DNA of 64,000 nt from Patagioenas fasciata (Eukaryota; Chordata; Aves; Columbiformes; Columbidae), in the NCBI RefSeq assembly GCF_037038585.1, contig NW_027288510.1, positions 2,981,001-3,045,000 of the forward strand. Reading direction: 5' to 3'. The first letter of the stretch is position 1; the number at the start of each line of letters is the position of its first letter. Below are positions 54,613 to 64,000 of the stretch, in pieces. A program made the position numbers and the translations under genes. The notes under the pieces were generated by a model. The model was given only the letters and a program-made list of their open reading frames with translations. It did no database searches and was not told where the DNA came from.

Positions 54613-55176
54613 TGCTCTAGAAATGCAGCAGGAAATCACAGCCTCTGCTCTCCTGAGCAACCGCTCGGAGAGGTGAGACCTTGTTCTCAGCAGCCATCGA
54701 ATCCGCAGCAAGAGCTGCCCCAGCTGCTGTTTGCAGACATCCATTAATCCACAGTCTCCCCTGCTAAACACTTTCTGCGATGTCCTGCAAAGATTCTGGG
54801 CCTTGGAGCTGGGTTTGCTGGGGAAGGGGCACCTTGTGTCACAGCTCACACACCCCAGTGCTGAGCTGGACACACAACAGCCGGCGCTGGCAGAAGAGCA
54901 GGGGCAGCAAAGCCGGCACTTGCTCAGAGTGCTTCCCTTGGCATTGTTGATCAAATACAAGCTTCAATTTCAAAGCCAGAAACCTTGAGAGATGCTCTTT
55001 GCAAACCTCTCATTCATCCCCTGCTCCACATGTTTTGATTTGTAACATCGGTCACGTTCCCTGTCAAGGAGGTCTGATCGGGGAATAGGTGTTTCCGAAA
55101 CTAAAAGCACCATTCAAGTCACCTGGGGTGAAAACACCACCCACAGTAACAGCGCTTTGCTGTTCCCACCGCTCAC

Positions 55177-55329
55177 CAGGATGCTCCTGTAGATGTTGCC
55201 GCTTCTGTCCTCTTCTACGCTGGTGCGGATGACGCAGCTCTCTCCGCTCTGCTGGTTGTAGACTGGCAGGACTGGCGGCACTTCTTTTGATGGAACGGGA
55301 GTCACGGGGCCGGGGCACTTCTTGGAGCA
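55177..55329 (-). CDS. RALGDS-like copy B exon 16
   Basis: It equals copy A exon 16 with one Ser to Asn change (VYNQQSGE). With exons 17-18 deleted, its donor has no downstream partner. Confidence 0.78.
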
Positions 55330-55817
55330 CTTGTCATCAGATGGCAGCAAGGGGGGAGACGAGATCAAACACATTCATTACCATTGAATTTCAAAGATCC
55401 AAAAGCTAAAGATGACACTCTTCAGCACAACAGCCTTAACAAGGGCTTCGGCAACCCAGTTAAGGCAGCTTAGGTCAAGAGAGCAGAGTCTGCAGGACAA
55501 AGCTCCCTGGGAACGGAACCCAGCCCAGCCCAGGCTTGGTCTGGGCAGTTCCTGGCAGGTCAAACCACAGGGCTGGTGAGCTCTGACCTCACCTGCTTCT
55601 CACTTGCTCAGCTGCTCTGCCTGCCCCAGAATTAGGCTGGGCTGATGTACATGAGCCCTCCCCCCAAAATCGCCTTTCCCAGAGCTCAGGTCCCTCCATT
55701 CCACTGCCAGCAACGCTCCAGTCAAGATCCACAGGCTTGGGCAAGCGCCTGGGGCCGCCGGCAGCGTCAGCAGCCTCGCACAGGCTGTTTGTGCTGAACA
55801 CAGGGCCCGGGCCCTAC

Positions 55818-55956
55818 CTTGTGCTGAGGCTCCTCAGCAGTGTCGGTGGGAGGGACGATGGTGACGGTGCTGTCCCCAGAGCTCCCACCTGGAGCAGGTT
55901 TGGGCTGCGCGTTGACGGGGGTGCTGAGGGCGCTCACCCCCAAGCCCAGGAACGGC
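55818..55956 (-). CDS. RALGDS-like copy B exon 15
   Basis: It is identical in structure to copy A exon 15 (linker). Confidence 0.75.
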
Positions 55957-56374
55957 CTAGGGGAGAAAAGAAAGCACAACAGAGCTGGGCTGAGCACAGC
56001 TGTCACTTGCTTCAACAATCTGACCTGCTGTTGTGTTTTCCTATCTCGAGTGGCCTATTGTTTGTGTGTGTATAGCAAATTAGACTCTATCCTTATTTGC
56101 TCTGTTTTGCTGCTGCAAATTTGAATTGAATTTATAATCCAGCACTAAAATCGTTCCTTTGTTTGACACCTTAGAGTTATTTCTGAAGTCTTTAGTCGAT
56201 AACCCTCATGGCTACTTACACCAATAGAAAGAGACAACAGCAATACGTATTTCTAGCTGGCGGTGTCTCCTCGCAGCACTGCAGTGCTCTGGATCCCCAG
56301 CCAGGTTTGTCAGCTCGTGTTTGATTTATTCCAGTTCATATTCACACACCAAACCCCCTCCCCGTTGTACTCAC

Positions 56375-56467
56375 AGGCTGAATCTCTTCACCACGCTCTT
56401 CTGAGCTCTGCCCGCTGCGGTGCTCTGGTCAGGAGCTGCTCCTTCGATTTCACGTGACAGACGGAAA
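56375..56467 (-). CDS. RALGDS-like copy B exon 14
   Basis: It has the same borders and protein as copy A exon 14. Confidence 0.77.
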
Positions 56468-56701
56468 CTGCAGAACAGGCAATACCGTTAGTTAAATATC
56501 TCAAAGTGGCCATATCTGAGAAGCCCTGGGTCACTCCCACGTCCCAGAGGGTTCATCCCCACGTGGAGGAGCGCAGCTCTGTGCGTGTGTATTTCCACTC
56601 TCCGGGAGCAGCTCCTGGCAGCGCAGAGCTCAAGGCTGAGAGAACCTGAACCTGCCTGCGGGGGAAGAAAAGCTGCTTCGCCAGCTGGGCTGAGACCCTA
56701 C

Positions 56702-56823
56702 CTCTCCTCATCACTTCAATGCCGCTGCCTCCTAAACCACTGCACGAATTTCTCATCTCCTGTCACGCAATAGCTGTTACATGAGGACTGCAACAGCTTA
56801 ATTTGTGCGATTACTTCAAACTC
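56702..56823 (-). CDS. RALGDS-like copy B exon 13 with in-frame TGA
   Basis: It has the same TGA as copy A, here at 56716-56718. A few substitutions near 56763-56767 change Thr-Arg to Val-Thr. Confidence 0.8.
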
Positions 56824-57467
56824 CTAAGAAAACAAATAATAAAATAGGAATTCTAATTAGAAAAATAAAGCCAGTCTCGTTAATACACTAAACACACGCA
56901 GCAACAGATCCAGGACAAACTGCCCTCGGACAGAGGAAACCCCGGCACCTTCGCTCCTACTGATCTCTGACCAACAAGGCTCAGGCTGGAAGGCAACGCT
57001 CAGCCTTGATTTCTCGGTCCCAGGTACCCGCTTCGCTCGCTGCACCTTTGACCCACAACTATTTACTGCAGCACAAGGAAGATGGTCACAGACTGCATCT
57101 TGTGGCCAGCAAAGGTCTCACGCCAGCAGGTCTGATGCGCTCCCAGCACACAGAACACGCTCGTGTAACGTGTTCCCGTGAACACCAAACGGGGGGAACG
57201 TGCCCCAGACGTAACTCCCGCGGCAGCGAGTGCCCTGCGGCTCCTCTTCCCCTGCTGCCCGCATCTAAAAGGAATTTCTCTTCCCGCGCCGCCCCGCACA
57301 GCCCGGCAGAGGTTCACAGCGTGCCGGGGACTGTTCCTTCCTCACCCTCTGAGTGACGTGAGCGGCTGTTGGATACGCCCAGCAAAGACAACAGGCCTCG
57401 CCAAGAGAACGCTCTAGCAGAGAGCGTCAGGCACTAACGATCACAGAACAGTCACCGTTCCACTTAC

Positions 57468-57500
57468 CCTTCGCCGCTTCTCAAAATTGATCAGGCCGCC
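57468..57500 (-). CDS. RALGDS-like copy B exon 12
   Basis: It encodes GGLINFEKRRR, with splice sites as in copy A. Confidence 0.85.
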
Positions 57501-57810
57501 CTGTTGGAAGGACAGAGAAGGGATCGGAGGAGAAGAGCACAGGCTCGGCTGGAGTTGATCACAAACAGGATGAACAGGATGAAGTAGCGACACCAAGGGA
57601 CGGGCCAGAGCTGCCCTGACCAAAGGCCTCTACAAAGACCCGTTTCCAGCTCTAGGATAAGCCACAGCACTCGTGTACCTGAGTCTATTTGTTAAATACA
57701 TTCCTCTCTTTTTAAGAACTGCACTAGCACCCAGTGGAAGATGCAGGAGCAGACACAGTGTCTGCAAGGGAGGGAGGAGATTTAGGATTCCAAAAATTGC
57801 CCCAAATTAC

Positions 57811-57897
57811 CTCGAGATAGTCCTGAAGGGCTGTGTCCAGCATGACGAGGTCAGTGAGGAAGGTACCCAGGTAAGGTACCGTGCCTTGTGTGACTCC
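57811..57897 (-). CDS. RALGDS-like copy B exon 11
   Basis: It encodes the [20 protein letters not shown] core, unchanged from copy A. Confidence 0.88.
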
Positions 57898-58278
57898 CTG
57901 CAAACGGTCAGAGCAATGGTGGATTAATTGACTGAGAAGTAATAATTATACTAATTAGAATACTCCTGTGGAAGCAAACAAAACACAACTAGTCTGCTTC
58001 ACCAAACAGCGCTCTTGTAAATGATGCTTTCACGACATCATCCTTGGTATCTCAGCCAGCGGTTCATGTCTGCACAGAGCGGTATATAAGCCAAAGTGCT
58101 CATTCGTAACTCCTCTGCGTCAAATCTCGCTGTGCGGCACCTCTCGCCCCGGCAGAAAAGCCGGGATTTACAGACCCGTCTTCCCCAAAGCACCGCATAC
58201 GGGAGCTCATTGGTCAGGAACAGGGCTGAGCTCGGCTTTGGGTGAGATCACAACCTGGCAACTCAAGCTCATTCCCAC

Positions 58279-58363
58279 CTTCAGCAGCAGCTCCCTGCTC
58301 GTCGCAAAGTTGTCACAGTCGGAGAAGATTTCGCAAAGCTCTTCGAACATCAGCATTGTGTCC
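58279..58363 (-). CDS. RALGDS-like copy B exon 10
   Basis: It is unchanged from copy A (EIFSDCDNFATSRELLLK). Confidence 0.87.
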
Positions 58364-58513
58364 CTGTACAGGAAAAGATTCAATGATTTAAGTTGTTTGT
58401 AAGCACTCTGAATCAGACCAGGGGACAATTTTTTTCTCAAGAATCGTTAACAGTTGGGCACAGAAAAGATAAAAGCACCAAAACACATCCAGTGACACAC
58501 TGCACAGCCTTAC

Positions 58514-58617
58514 TTTGGAACGCAGGCCCAGGTCTTCTTCAGGCGATAAACCGAGGTGGACTGCAAGGCGGAAACGATGGCCTTCAGAGACGAAAAGTTG
58601 TTCAGGATCCTACATTG
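58514..58617 (-). CDS. RALGDS-like copy B exon 9
   Basis: It retains [12 protein letters not shown], the family-typical form at the site altered in copy A. Confidence 0.88.
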
Positions 58618-58848
58618 CTGTGAAAGGAGCGGTTAGAAACACAGGAGCGTTAAACGTCAGCATCACCAATAGTCAGTGCTCTTCTGTCTGCCCCGTGTCC
58701 TGCTTGCTGCACATTCTCCCTGCTAAGCGGGCAGCTCTACAAATACTGAGCATCAAAAATATCACTCCCCGCTACAACCCCCCTGTCCCCTCCCAGCTCC
58801 ACGGCACCCGCACAAGGAACGTTAAACAGTCGCGAATAAACGCTTTAC

Positions 58849-59064
58849 ACGTCCGATACGGATCCACTTCTCCAAGATCTTCGCTCTTGGCTGTGTCTTT
58901 AATTCTTTGCTCTCCAGGATGGTGCTGAGCACGCAGTTGGTGACGGCGTTGAACTGCGAGATGGTGGCTCTGATGCTCTGTGCCAGCTGTTTGTTCTCTT
59001 TCTTGTCCCTTCGGGACCAGATGCAGCCCAGGCAGTGGTGGGGCACAACGTTCTGGAAGAGTGT
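58849..59064 (-). CDS. RALGDS-like copy B exon 8
   Basis: It is as in copy A, with one Thr to Ile change (RATISQF). Confidence 0.9.
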
Positions 59065-59157
59065 CTAGAGGGAAACAGAGGTGTCCAACTCAGCCTGGAG
59101 CGCTACTGCCCACAGCAAGAAATGCACGGTTACAGTACAAACTGCAGCTGAATCCAG

Positions 59158-59604
59158 TATGGTATTAAAAGGGAAATATTGGTTTTCTCTCCAGTTTAAA
59201 ATATACACTTTGGTATAACTCTTTAGGCCTGACGCCCTAAAAGAACTGTCAGCTAAACTGTCCTGGAAAAATAAAAGACACCTTTCTATCACTTACATTA
59301 CCAGGGGGAAAGATTTCTATATCATGATACTTTTGAAAGAGATTGATACAAATAAGCCAAATCGGAGCTCTACAGTTACAAAGTACTTCTACATCTTCAG
59401 GTGAGGTAGCCTAAGATACAGTCAAAATACGCTATTTCTGAGGGGTCAAATGCTAAACTTTGCAAAAGAGGCCACACAGTCTACATCCACACTGTATAAC
59501 AAAAAGACAAACACCTTCAGAAGAACTGAAGGAAAAGCCCAATCAATGAAGCAAGTCTGGATAACCAAGCAGAGCTGCGCTCTGTGTCCCAGCAACAGAG
59601 CGGT
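59158..59604. other. Intron 7 segment unique to copy B
   Basis: About 450 bp has no match in copy A, where the 14-kb block sits instead. It is ordinary AT-rich intron and no element is recognised. Confidence 0.7.
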
Positions 59605-59714
59605 TCTGGAACAACAGACTTACACCGATATAAGTTAAAAAACAAACAAACAAACAATGAGAAGCCCAGAACTCTTTCCCCGAGCATTTCAAGTAATACG
59701 TATGATCTACATAC

Positions 59715-59839
59715 CGCATCCATGTATGTCAGCTGTTCTGCCACCAGGTCTTCTTGGGACAGCGAGAATTCTTCTGGGCCGCTGATCTCCAGTTCCTCTT
59801 CCTCGTCCGGGGTGCAGGGAGAAAGGCTGTGGAACGCGT
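59715..59839 (-). CDS. RALGDS-like copy B exon 7
   Basis: It is unchanged from copy A, with donor GCG|GTATGT. Confidence 0.85.
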
Positions 59840-60800
59840 CTGGCCAGCGGGGAAAACACGAGTCAGTGAATTTATACAGAAAACAAGTAATCAAAGCAGG
59901 TATTTGGAAAATCACTACATAGAAGAACAGAACATGCAAAGGGACCTGCCTGGGGTAACGGCCTCACTGTGCTGCATATTTTAGGGAGATAGAGAAGGTC
60001 CAGAAGATTAAATGGGCAAAGAGAAGGTAGAAGAAAAAGAAATAGGGAGAACTGAGCTGTTCAGGGTCTCTTAGCTGAGAAGTGCCTTAACCCATTCACT
60101 AACCATTCTTTGGAAAGAACAAACCCACCAACCCCCCCACAACAACTCCTTATTAACACTGCAGAACTTTGATAATCTGCTTGTCAGCATTTACGCATTC
60201 TATACTCTGAAAAACAGCTGAACTGCAAAGAGACAAGACTGCAATTATACCCCCAAAATATTACGCTGAGAATGCTCTTATGTCCACGTTTCAAGGGAAG
60301 AGGAGGAGAAGGGAGAGAGACCAGTTGGAAAGTTAAAACGTGCTTTGCTAGTACTACTGATGAGGAGAGAAAGTAATGCAAAATATACGAAACCAATCGT
60401 GGCTCCAGCAGCTTCAGGACAGGCCCCCGGACGCCCTGGGCTGGACTCGGCACTAAACCAGAGCTGGATTCAGGGCTGCAGGGCTGTACAGAATTGATCA
60501 GCAGCCTTGGCTGCCGCAGCACTAAGTCTAAACCTGGGCCTTTTCTGCACACCAGTCCTACCGTTATGCGCTACAGAGCCAACGGGGTCTGAAAAACACG
60601 CAGGTAACGTGAGAAAAATGCATGTAGTAGAACTCAGTCTGCCTACTAAGGCTGGAAGTTGATTCCAGTACTCATTCACATACCACGTGAGCTCTTACGA
60701 CTTTTCGGCTCACGGCACAGGAAGCTTTGTGCTCTGGATAAGGGGATGTGTCAGGCTTGACGCTGGGAGAACACACAGACAGCAGAGAAAGGTACTTTAC

Positions 60801-60985
60801 CATCATTCTCCCATTCTTCTTTCTGGAACTGCTCCAGGAGGTTCTGCGCCCTCTTCTCCGGGTCAGAGCCGGGCATGTTCTTCTTCAGATAACTCAGCAC
60901 CTTCTGCAGACACACGTAGTCGGGCGGCTCTCGGAAATCGTCGGCACATTGGTCGAGCCAGGCTTGTAAAATCGATGCCATCGCA
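60801..60985 (-). CDS. RALGDS-like copy B exon 6
   Basis: It is as in copy A, with one Glu to Asp change (REPPDYV). Confidence 0.9.
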
Positions 60986-61418
60986 CTGTGAGCAAATTCA
61001 GAGAGAACACATGGGTTGTATGCAGCAGGTATTGATGCAATCGCATGGATCTGTACCTAATATAACAACAGGAACACTGAGACATTCATCCCCCACGTGA
61101 GGGCAGTATGGACACTTCTGTGAGCACAGAATTTAATTTGTTCTTTTTAGGCAAGAAATATTATTAAGATAATACTTCATAGGAAACTAAAGGCTGCTTC
61201 TTCAATTACACCTTGAGAAACCAGCGCAGTCATTCATATTTTCTCTGCGTTGTATTATTGGATGTGTTATGAGACAGCTGATACTTGGCCTTTACACAAG
61301 CTCCTTGAAGCAAACAGGGCTGTGAATTGTCAAATGAAACAACAGCTCTGCTGCCCACGTCCCGCTCCAGCACCGAACCCTGACTGGGGCTCGCTGGGCG
61401 CTGCAAAACCAAACTTAC

Positions 61419-61496
61419 GTCCTGAGCACTGTGCTGGATCCGGGGGAATTCTGGGTTCCATGTTCTTCAGAGCCCGAGATCTCCAGGTTTCCGTAT
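61419..61496 (-). CDS. RALGDS-like copy B exon 5
   Basis: It is unchanged from copy A. Confidence 0.82.
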
Positions 61497-61951
61497 CTGA
61501 AAAAATGAGATGGCTGTTTAGAGGAACCTCTACTGAGCAACCCAAACAGCGTAATCCATATACAATTGGCATAAACATATAGATATTGGCATATTCATAT
61601 ACAATTGGCATGAAGACAAGGGCTTCATGCTGGACAATTCCACCGTGGCTGGGGAAGCTGCGGCAGAGATGAAGGGTTTGCACATATCCCCCGTGCACTG
61701 GTCTTTTTTTAAGGGACAAGCTGTATTGGTTTTCTTGTGTCGGTCCCAGTTTGGTTCCTTAGCGGTCAGACCACGCACGCTTTCCCCACCTGGCGCTTAA
61801 GCTTTAATGAGATTTGGGATGTGGGCAACGTGCATTTACACATGGTGTGTTTACGCTGAAATCCTGAATTTTGCAGGATTCTTTTCTGTCAACGTCCCCC
61901 TGTCGTGTATAATAAATGACGGCTCAGTTTCCATTCTGTCCCGGCTCTCAC

Positions 61952-62214
61952 CTGTCCAGGAGCAGTTCCAGGACTGTGCTGGTGGAAGCAAAGGCCCTGT
62001 ACGTGGAGAGGAAGATGCTGATGTATGTGAAGTCATTATCGGCAAAGGCCCTGTACGTGGAGAGGAAGATGCTGATGTATGTGAAGTCATTATCGGCAAA
62101 GGCCGTCGGAAGCGTCTCCACCAGCTTTTCCAAAGTTCCAGCTTTCAGGGCCCTGCTGTTGCACGTCTCGTCCGGGCTGACAGTGTGTCCTGCAGGGAAC
62201 TGGTCCCCTTCAGC
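61952..62214 (-). CDS. RALGDS-like copy B exon 4 (REM duplication)
   Basis: It carries the same exact 54-bp in-frame duplication as copy A, so that event came before the segmental duplication. Confidence 0.9.
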
Positions 62215-63142
62215 CTACAAAGTGGAAACAAAGACAAAGCACAAAACTCAGACAGAAGCCAGAGCCCCGACAGAGCTTGCACAACGAAACACAGATTCCA
62301 TTCCACCTTTTCACAGGAATAGTCCATCTCTAGTTACTAAACAATTTTGTCGGTTTGGGCTCTCCAAACACCAAATGCTGTATCAAATACTGGAGGACAA
62401 TCAAGACATTTCTTATTGAAACAGCCAAGTGTTTCCAGTGCTTAAGCTGTAATCTCCTGGTTGCCTTTGAAACTGACCATTCTCTCATAACAGGGCCAAC
62501 CATTCAAAAACCCCGGATGCTTTCTTAGCATCCAGAAGTTTAAGAAAGGTTTCTCAGACTTCTTGCAGCATGAAAGATCTAAGTTCCTTCACTTACTCCA
62601 ACCTCTACAAGAAAATACTAAGCAAGGTTTCAAGCTTCTCAGTACTTAAAGGAATTGGTAATAAAGCCCAACTCACTCAAAATGAACAAAAACAGTTGTA
62701 TTCCTTTCAACACGGGTTCTATGAAATTTTCAGTTAGAGCTGCATTTCTCTCAGACACATCCACTACCAGCCAACGCTTTTCAGCTGAAAAGCCTCCAAA
62801 TCACTCTACAAATGCAGCATCACTAAGAACTCTTCCCATCAGCTGGAAAATGTACAGGAGGTCAAAAATACTTTCTGCTATTTCTCCCGGTAAAAACAGG
62901 AGGCAGAGATGGGAAATCTGCCACTCAAAGTCTCTATACTACCAACCTGGACACCACACCAAAGCAAGTTCTTATATTATTGCCTTGGATCCTGAAGAAA
63001 ATGTAGAAACATCGCAACATAACATGAAAGTTCTACCCACCTCCTGACCCTCTGGCTCAAACTGCCACAGCTGCACCGATTGCAATGAAGTGAGGACACT
63101 TTGATCAGCTGGGGGCTTGGCCACCATGCCAGCTTTACTTAC

Positions 63143-63253
63143 CCCGAGCCATCTTGCTCCTTCGCTGCCAGTCTGCTGGATCTGCGCTCTTCTCAGGCTG
63201 TCGCAGTCAACAGCTCCTTCTTGTGCGTCTTCAGCTCCATCCTCAGTTGTGCT
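63143..63253 (-). CDS. RALGDS-like copy B exon 3
   Basis: It is as in copy A, with one Asp to Gly change (QQTGSEG). Confidence 0.8.
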
Positions 63254-63887
63254 CTGCCAGGAAAAGGGCCAAGAGAAACAAGTCAGAGAGAAAGGAACAT
63301 GGTCCCTGCACAAGCGCAGGCTGCAGACACCAGCATGCCAGCACCAGGATCTCACAACACCTCAACAACGCTCACTTCAGTTGCCACTTTTTAGCTGCCT
63401 TCAGTTACCTGGGCCTTTTTGGGCTTTTAACTGAAAGCAGAGAGGAGCTGAGTGCACAACTTACTGCACAAGTCAATGAAAGAGGTAAGAATTAAACCAG
63501 AGAGTCCAGATCTCCTGAACCCCACCACTAACAGCCGCTGTATTAACATGCTGATACATGTTGAGGAGCAAAGCACTAGAGAATTGAAAATAGATGTAAC
63601 AATTAACTTCAGAAATACATATACTGGTCCCCCTGCAAGCACATAATGCTTTTTCTGCATACATACCACTTGAATAATTAAAGTTTCAGGGCTTTACTGA
63701 CTACCATAGCCTTAAGCACAGCAACAACTCAATTAGAAAGGATTTGAGTGCAGTGCAACCAAATCCTGGTTTGGGGAAGCTGGGGTTTGGGGTTTTTTTG
63801 GGGGTTGCTTTTCTGGTTTTTTTTTACCTCTTTTAACTCTAAAATATCCCTAAGTCATACAGAACTGTCTGTGCACCAGTGACTTGC

Positions 63888-64000
63888 CTCTTGAACGCTC
63901 TGTGGAACCTCCACGTCTTCCCCAGGTTGGTTCCTCACATTTTCTTCCAGGCTCTGTGGAGTCTCCACGTCTTCTTCAGTTGGCTCGCTTGGAGTCTCCT
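63888..64000 (-). CDS. RALGDS-like copy B exon 2, partial
   Basis: It is the C-terminal end of the acidic repeat exon, cut by the window edge. The GC donor (GAG|GCAAGT) is conserved. Confidence 0.72.

Larger units (their letters stand above)
54613..64000 (-). pseudogene. RALGDS-like gene, copy B (exons 2-16, cut by window)
   Basis: This is a tandem duplicate of copy A in the same orientation. Exons 16 to 3 and part of exon 2 are present with conserved borders. Exons 17 and 18 (the Ras-associating core and end) were removed by the 2.1-kb deletion. It keeps the REM duplication and the exon-13 TGA. It retains the family-like RLKKTW in exon 9, where copy A is changed. Intron 7 is only ~650 bp. 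Exon 1 lies beyond the right edge. Confidence 0.8.

Noticed and set aside
1..64000. tRNA, rRNA, CRISPR arrays, operons
   Set aside because: No cloverleaf gene, rRNA segment or spaced repeat array was found. The only tRNA-like match is the 19-base primer binding site of the proviruses.

Overview
This window looks like vertebrate nuclear DNA, almost certainly from a bird. The evidence is two 5'-truncated CR1 LINE tails (about 45.98-46.79 kb), short introns, compact CpG islands, and endogenous retroviruses of avian type, one with a tRNA-Trp primer binding site as in alpharetroviruses. I cannot name the species. There are no bacterial features.

The only clearly recognisable host gene family is a Ral guanine-nucleotide exchange factor (RALGDS-like), present twice on the minus strand. 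Copy A (22077-46971) has 18 exons whose splice phases all fit: a 12-codon first exon in a CpG island, an acidic Glu/Thr-rich repeat exon, the REM domain, the RasGEF catalytic domain and a C-terminal Ras-associating (RA) domain. Copy B (54.6-64.0 kb, running off the right end) is a near-identical tandem duplicate that has lost the last two RA exons. Both copies share an exact 54-bp in-frame duplication inside the REM domain and an in-frame TGA in the exon that ends the RasGEF domain. Copy A also has a broken acceptor (GG for AG) on its last exon. Either the pair are pseudogenes or they make a truncated, RA-less protein.

Layout. 1-3.19 kb: decayed minus-strand class I-like provirus. 3.19-4.9 kb: plus-strand env and LTR of a second family ('family E'). 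5.52-11.25 kb: two tandem 2.8-kb units, each an env relic joined to a 1.1-kb CpG island, plus a partial third. 11.83-18.52 kb: an env-less class II (alpha/beta-like) provirus with gag, dUTPase-protease and a long open pol, inserted into a family-E env. 18.5-20.2 kb: rest of that family-E element and unannotated DNA. 20.2-22.07 kb: AT-rich ~107-bp tandem array. 22.08-27.06 kb: copy A exons 18-8. 27.15-41.10 kb: a 14-kb block in intron 7 of copy A, holding inverted retroviral fragments, a nested five-exon gene for a small secreted protein I do not recognise, a CpG island with a 21-bp minisatellite, a retroviral palindrome, another family-E env and LTR, and a CpG island with an orphan first exon. 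41.2-46.97 kb: copy A exons 7-1. 47.4-53.7 kb: a family-E element with the class II provirus nested in its env, with a perfect 6-bp target duplication. 53.7-54.6 kb: duplicated flank and a deletion scar. 54.6-64 kb: copy B.

How it fits together. The class II provirus inserted into a family-E env before the segmental duplication, because both copies share the insertion flank. The duplication carried provirus, AT array and RALGDS-like gene. The copies then diverged by LTR exchange on the left of provirus 1, an internal deletion in provirus 2, a 2.1-kb deletion in copy B, and replacement of ~0.45 kb of intron 7 by 14 kb in copy A (or the reverse). The parts least explained by known families are the nested secreted-protein gene and the tandem env/CpG-island units.
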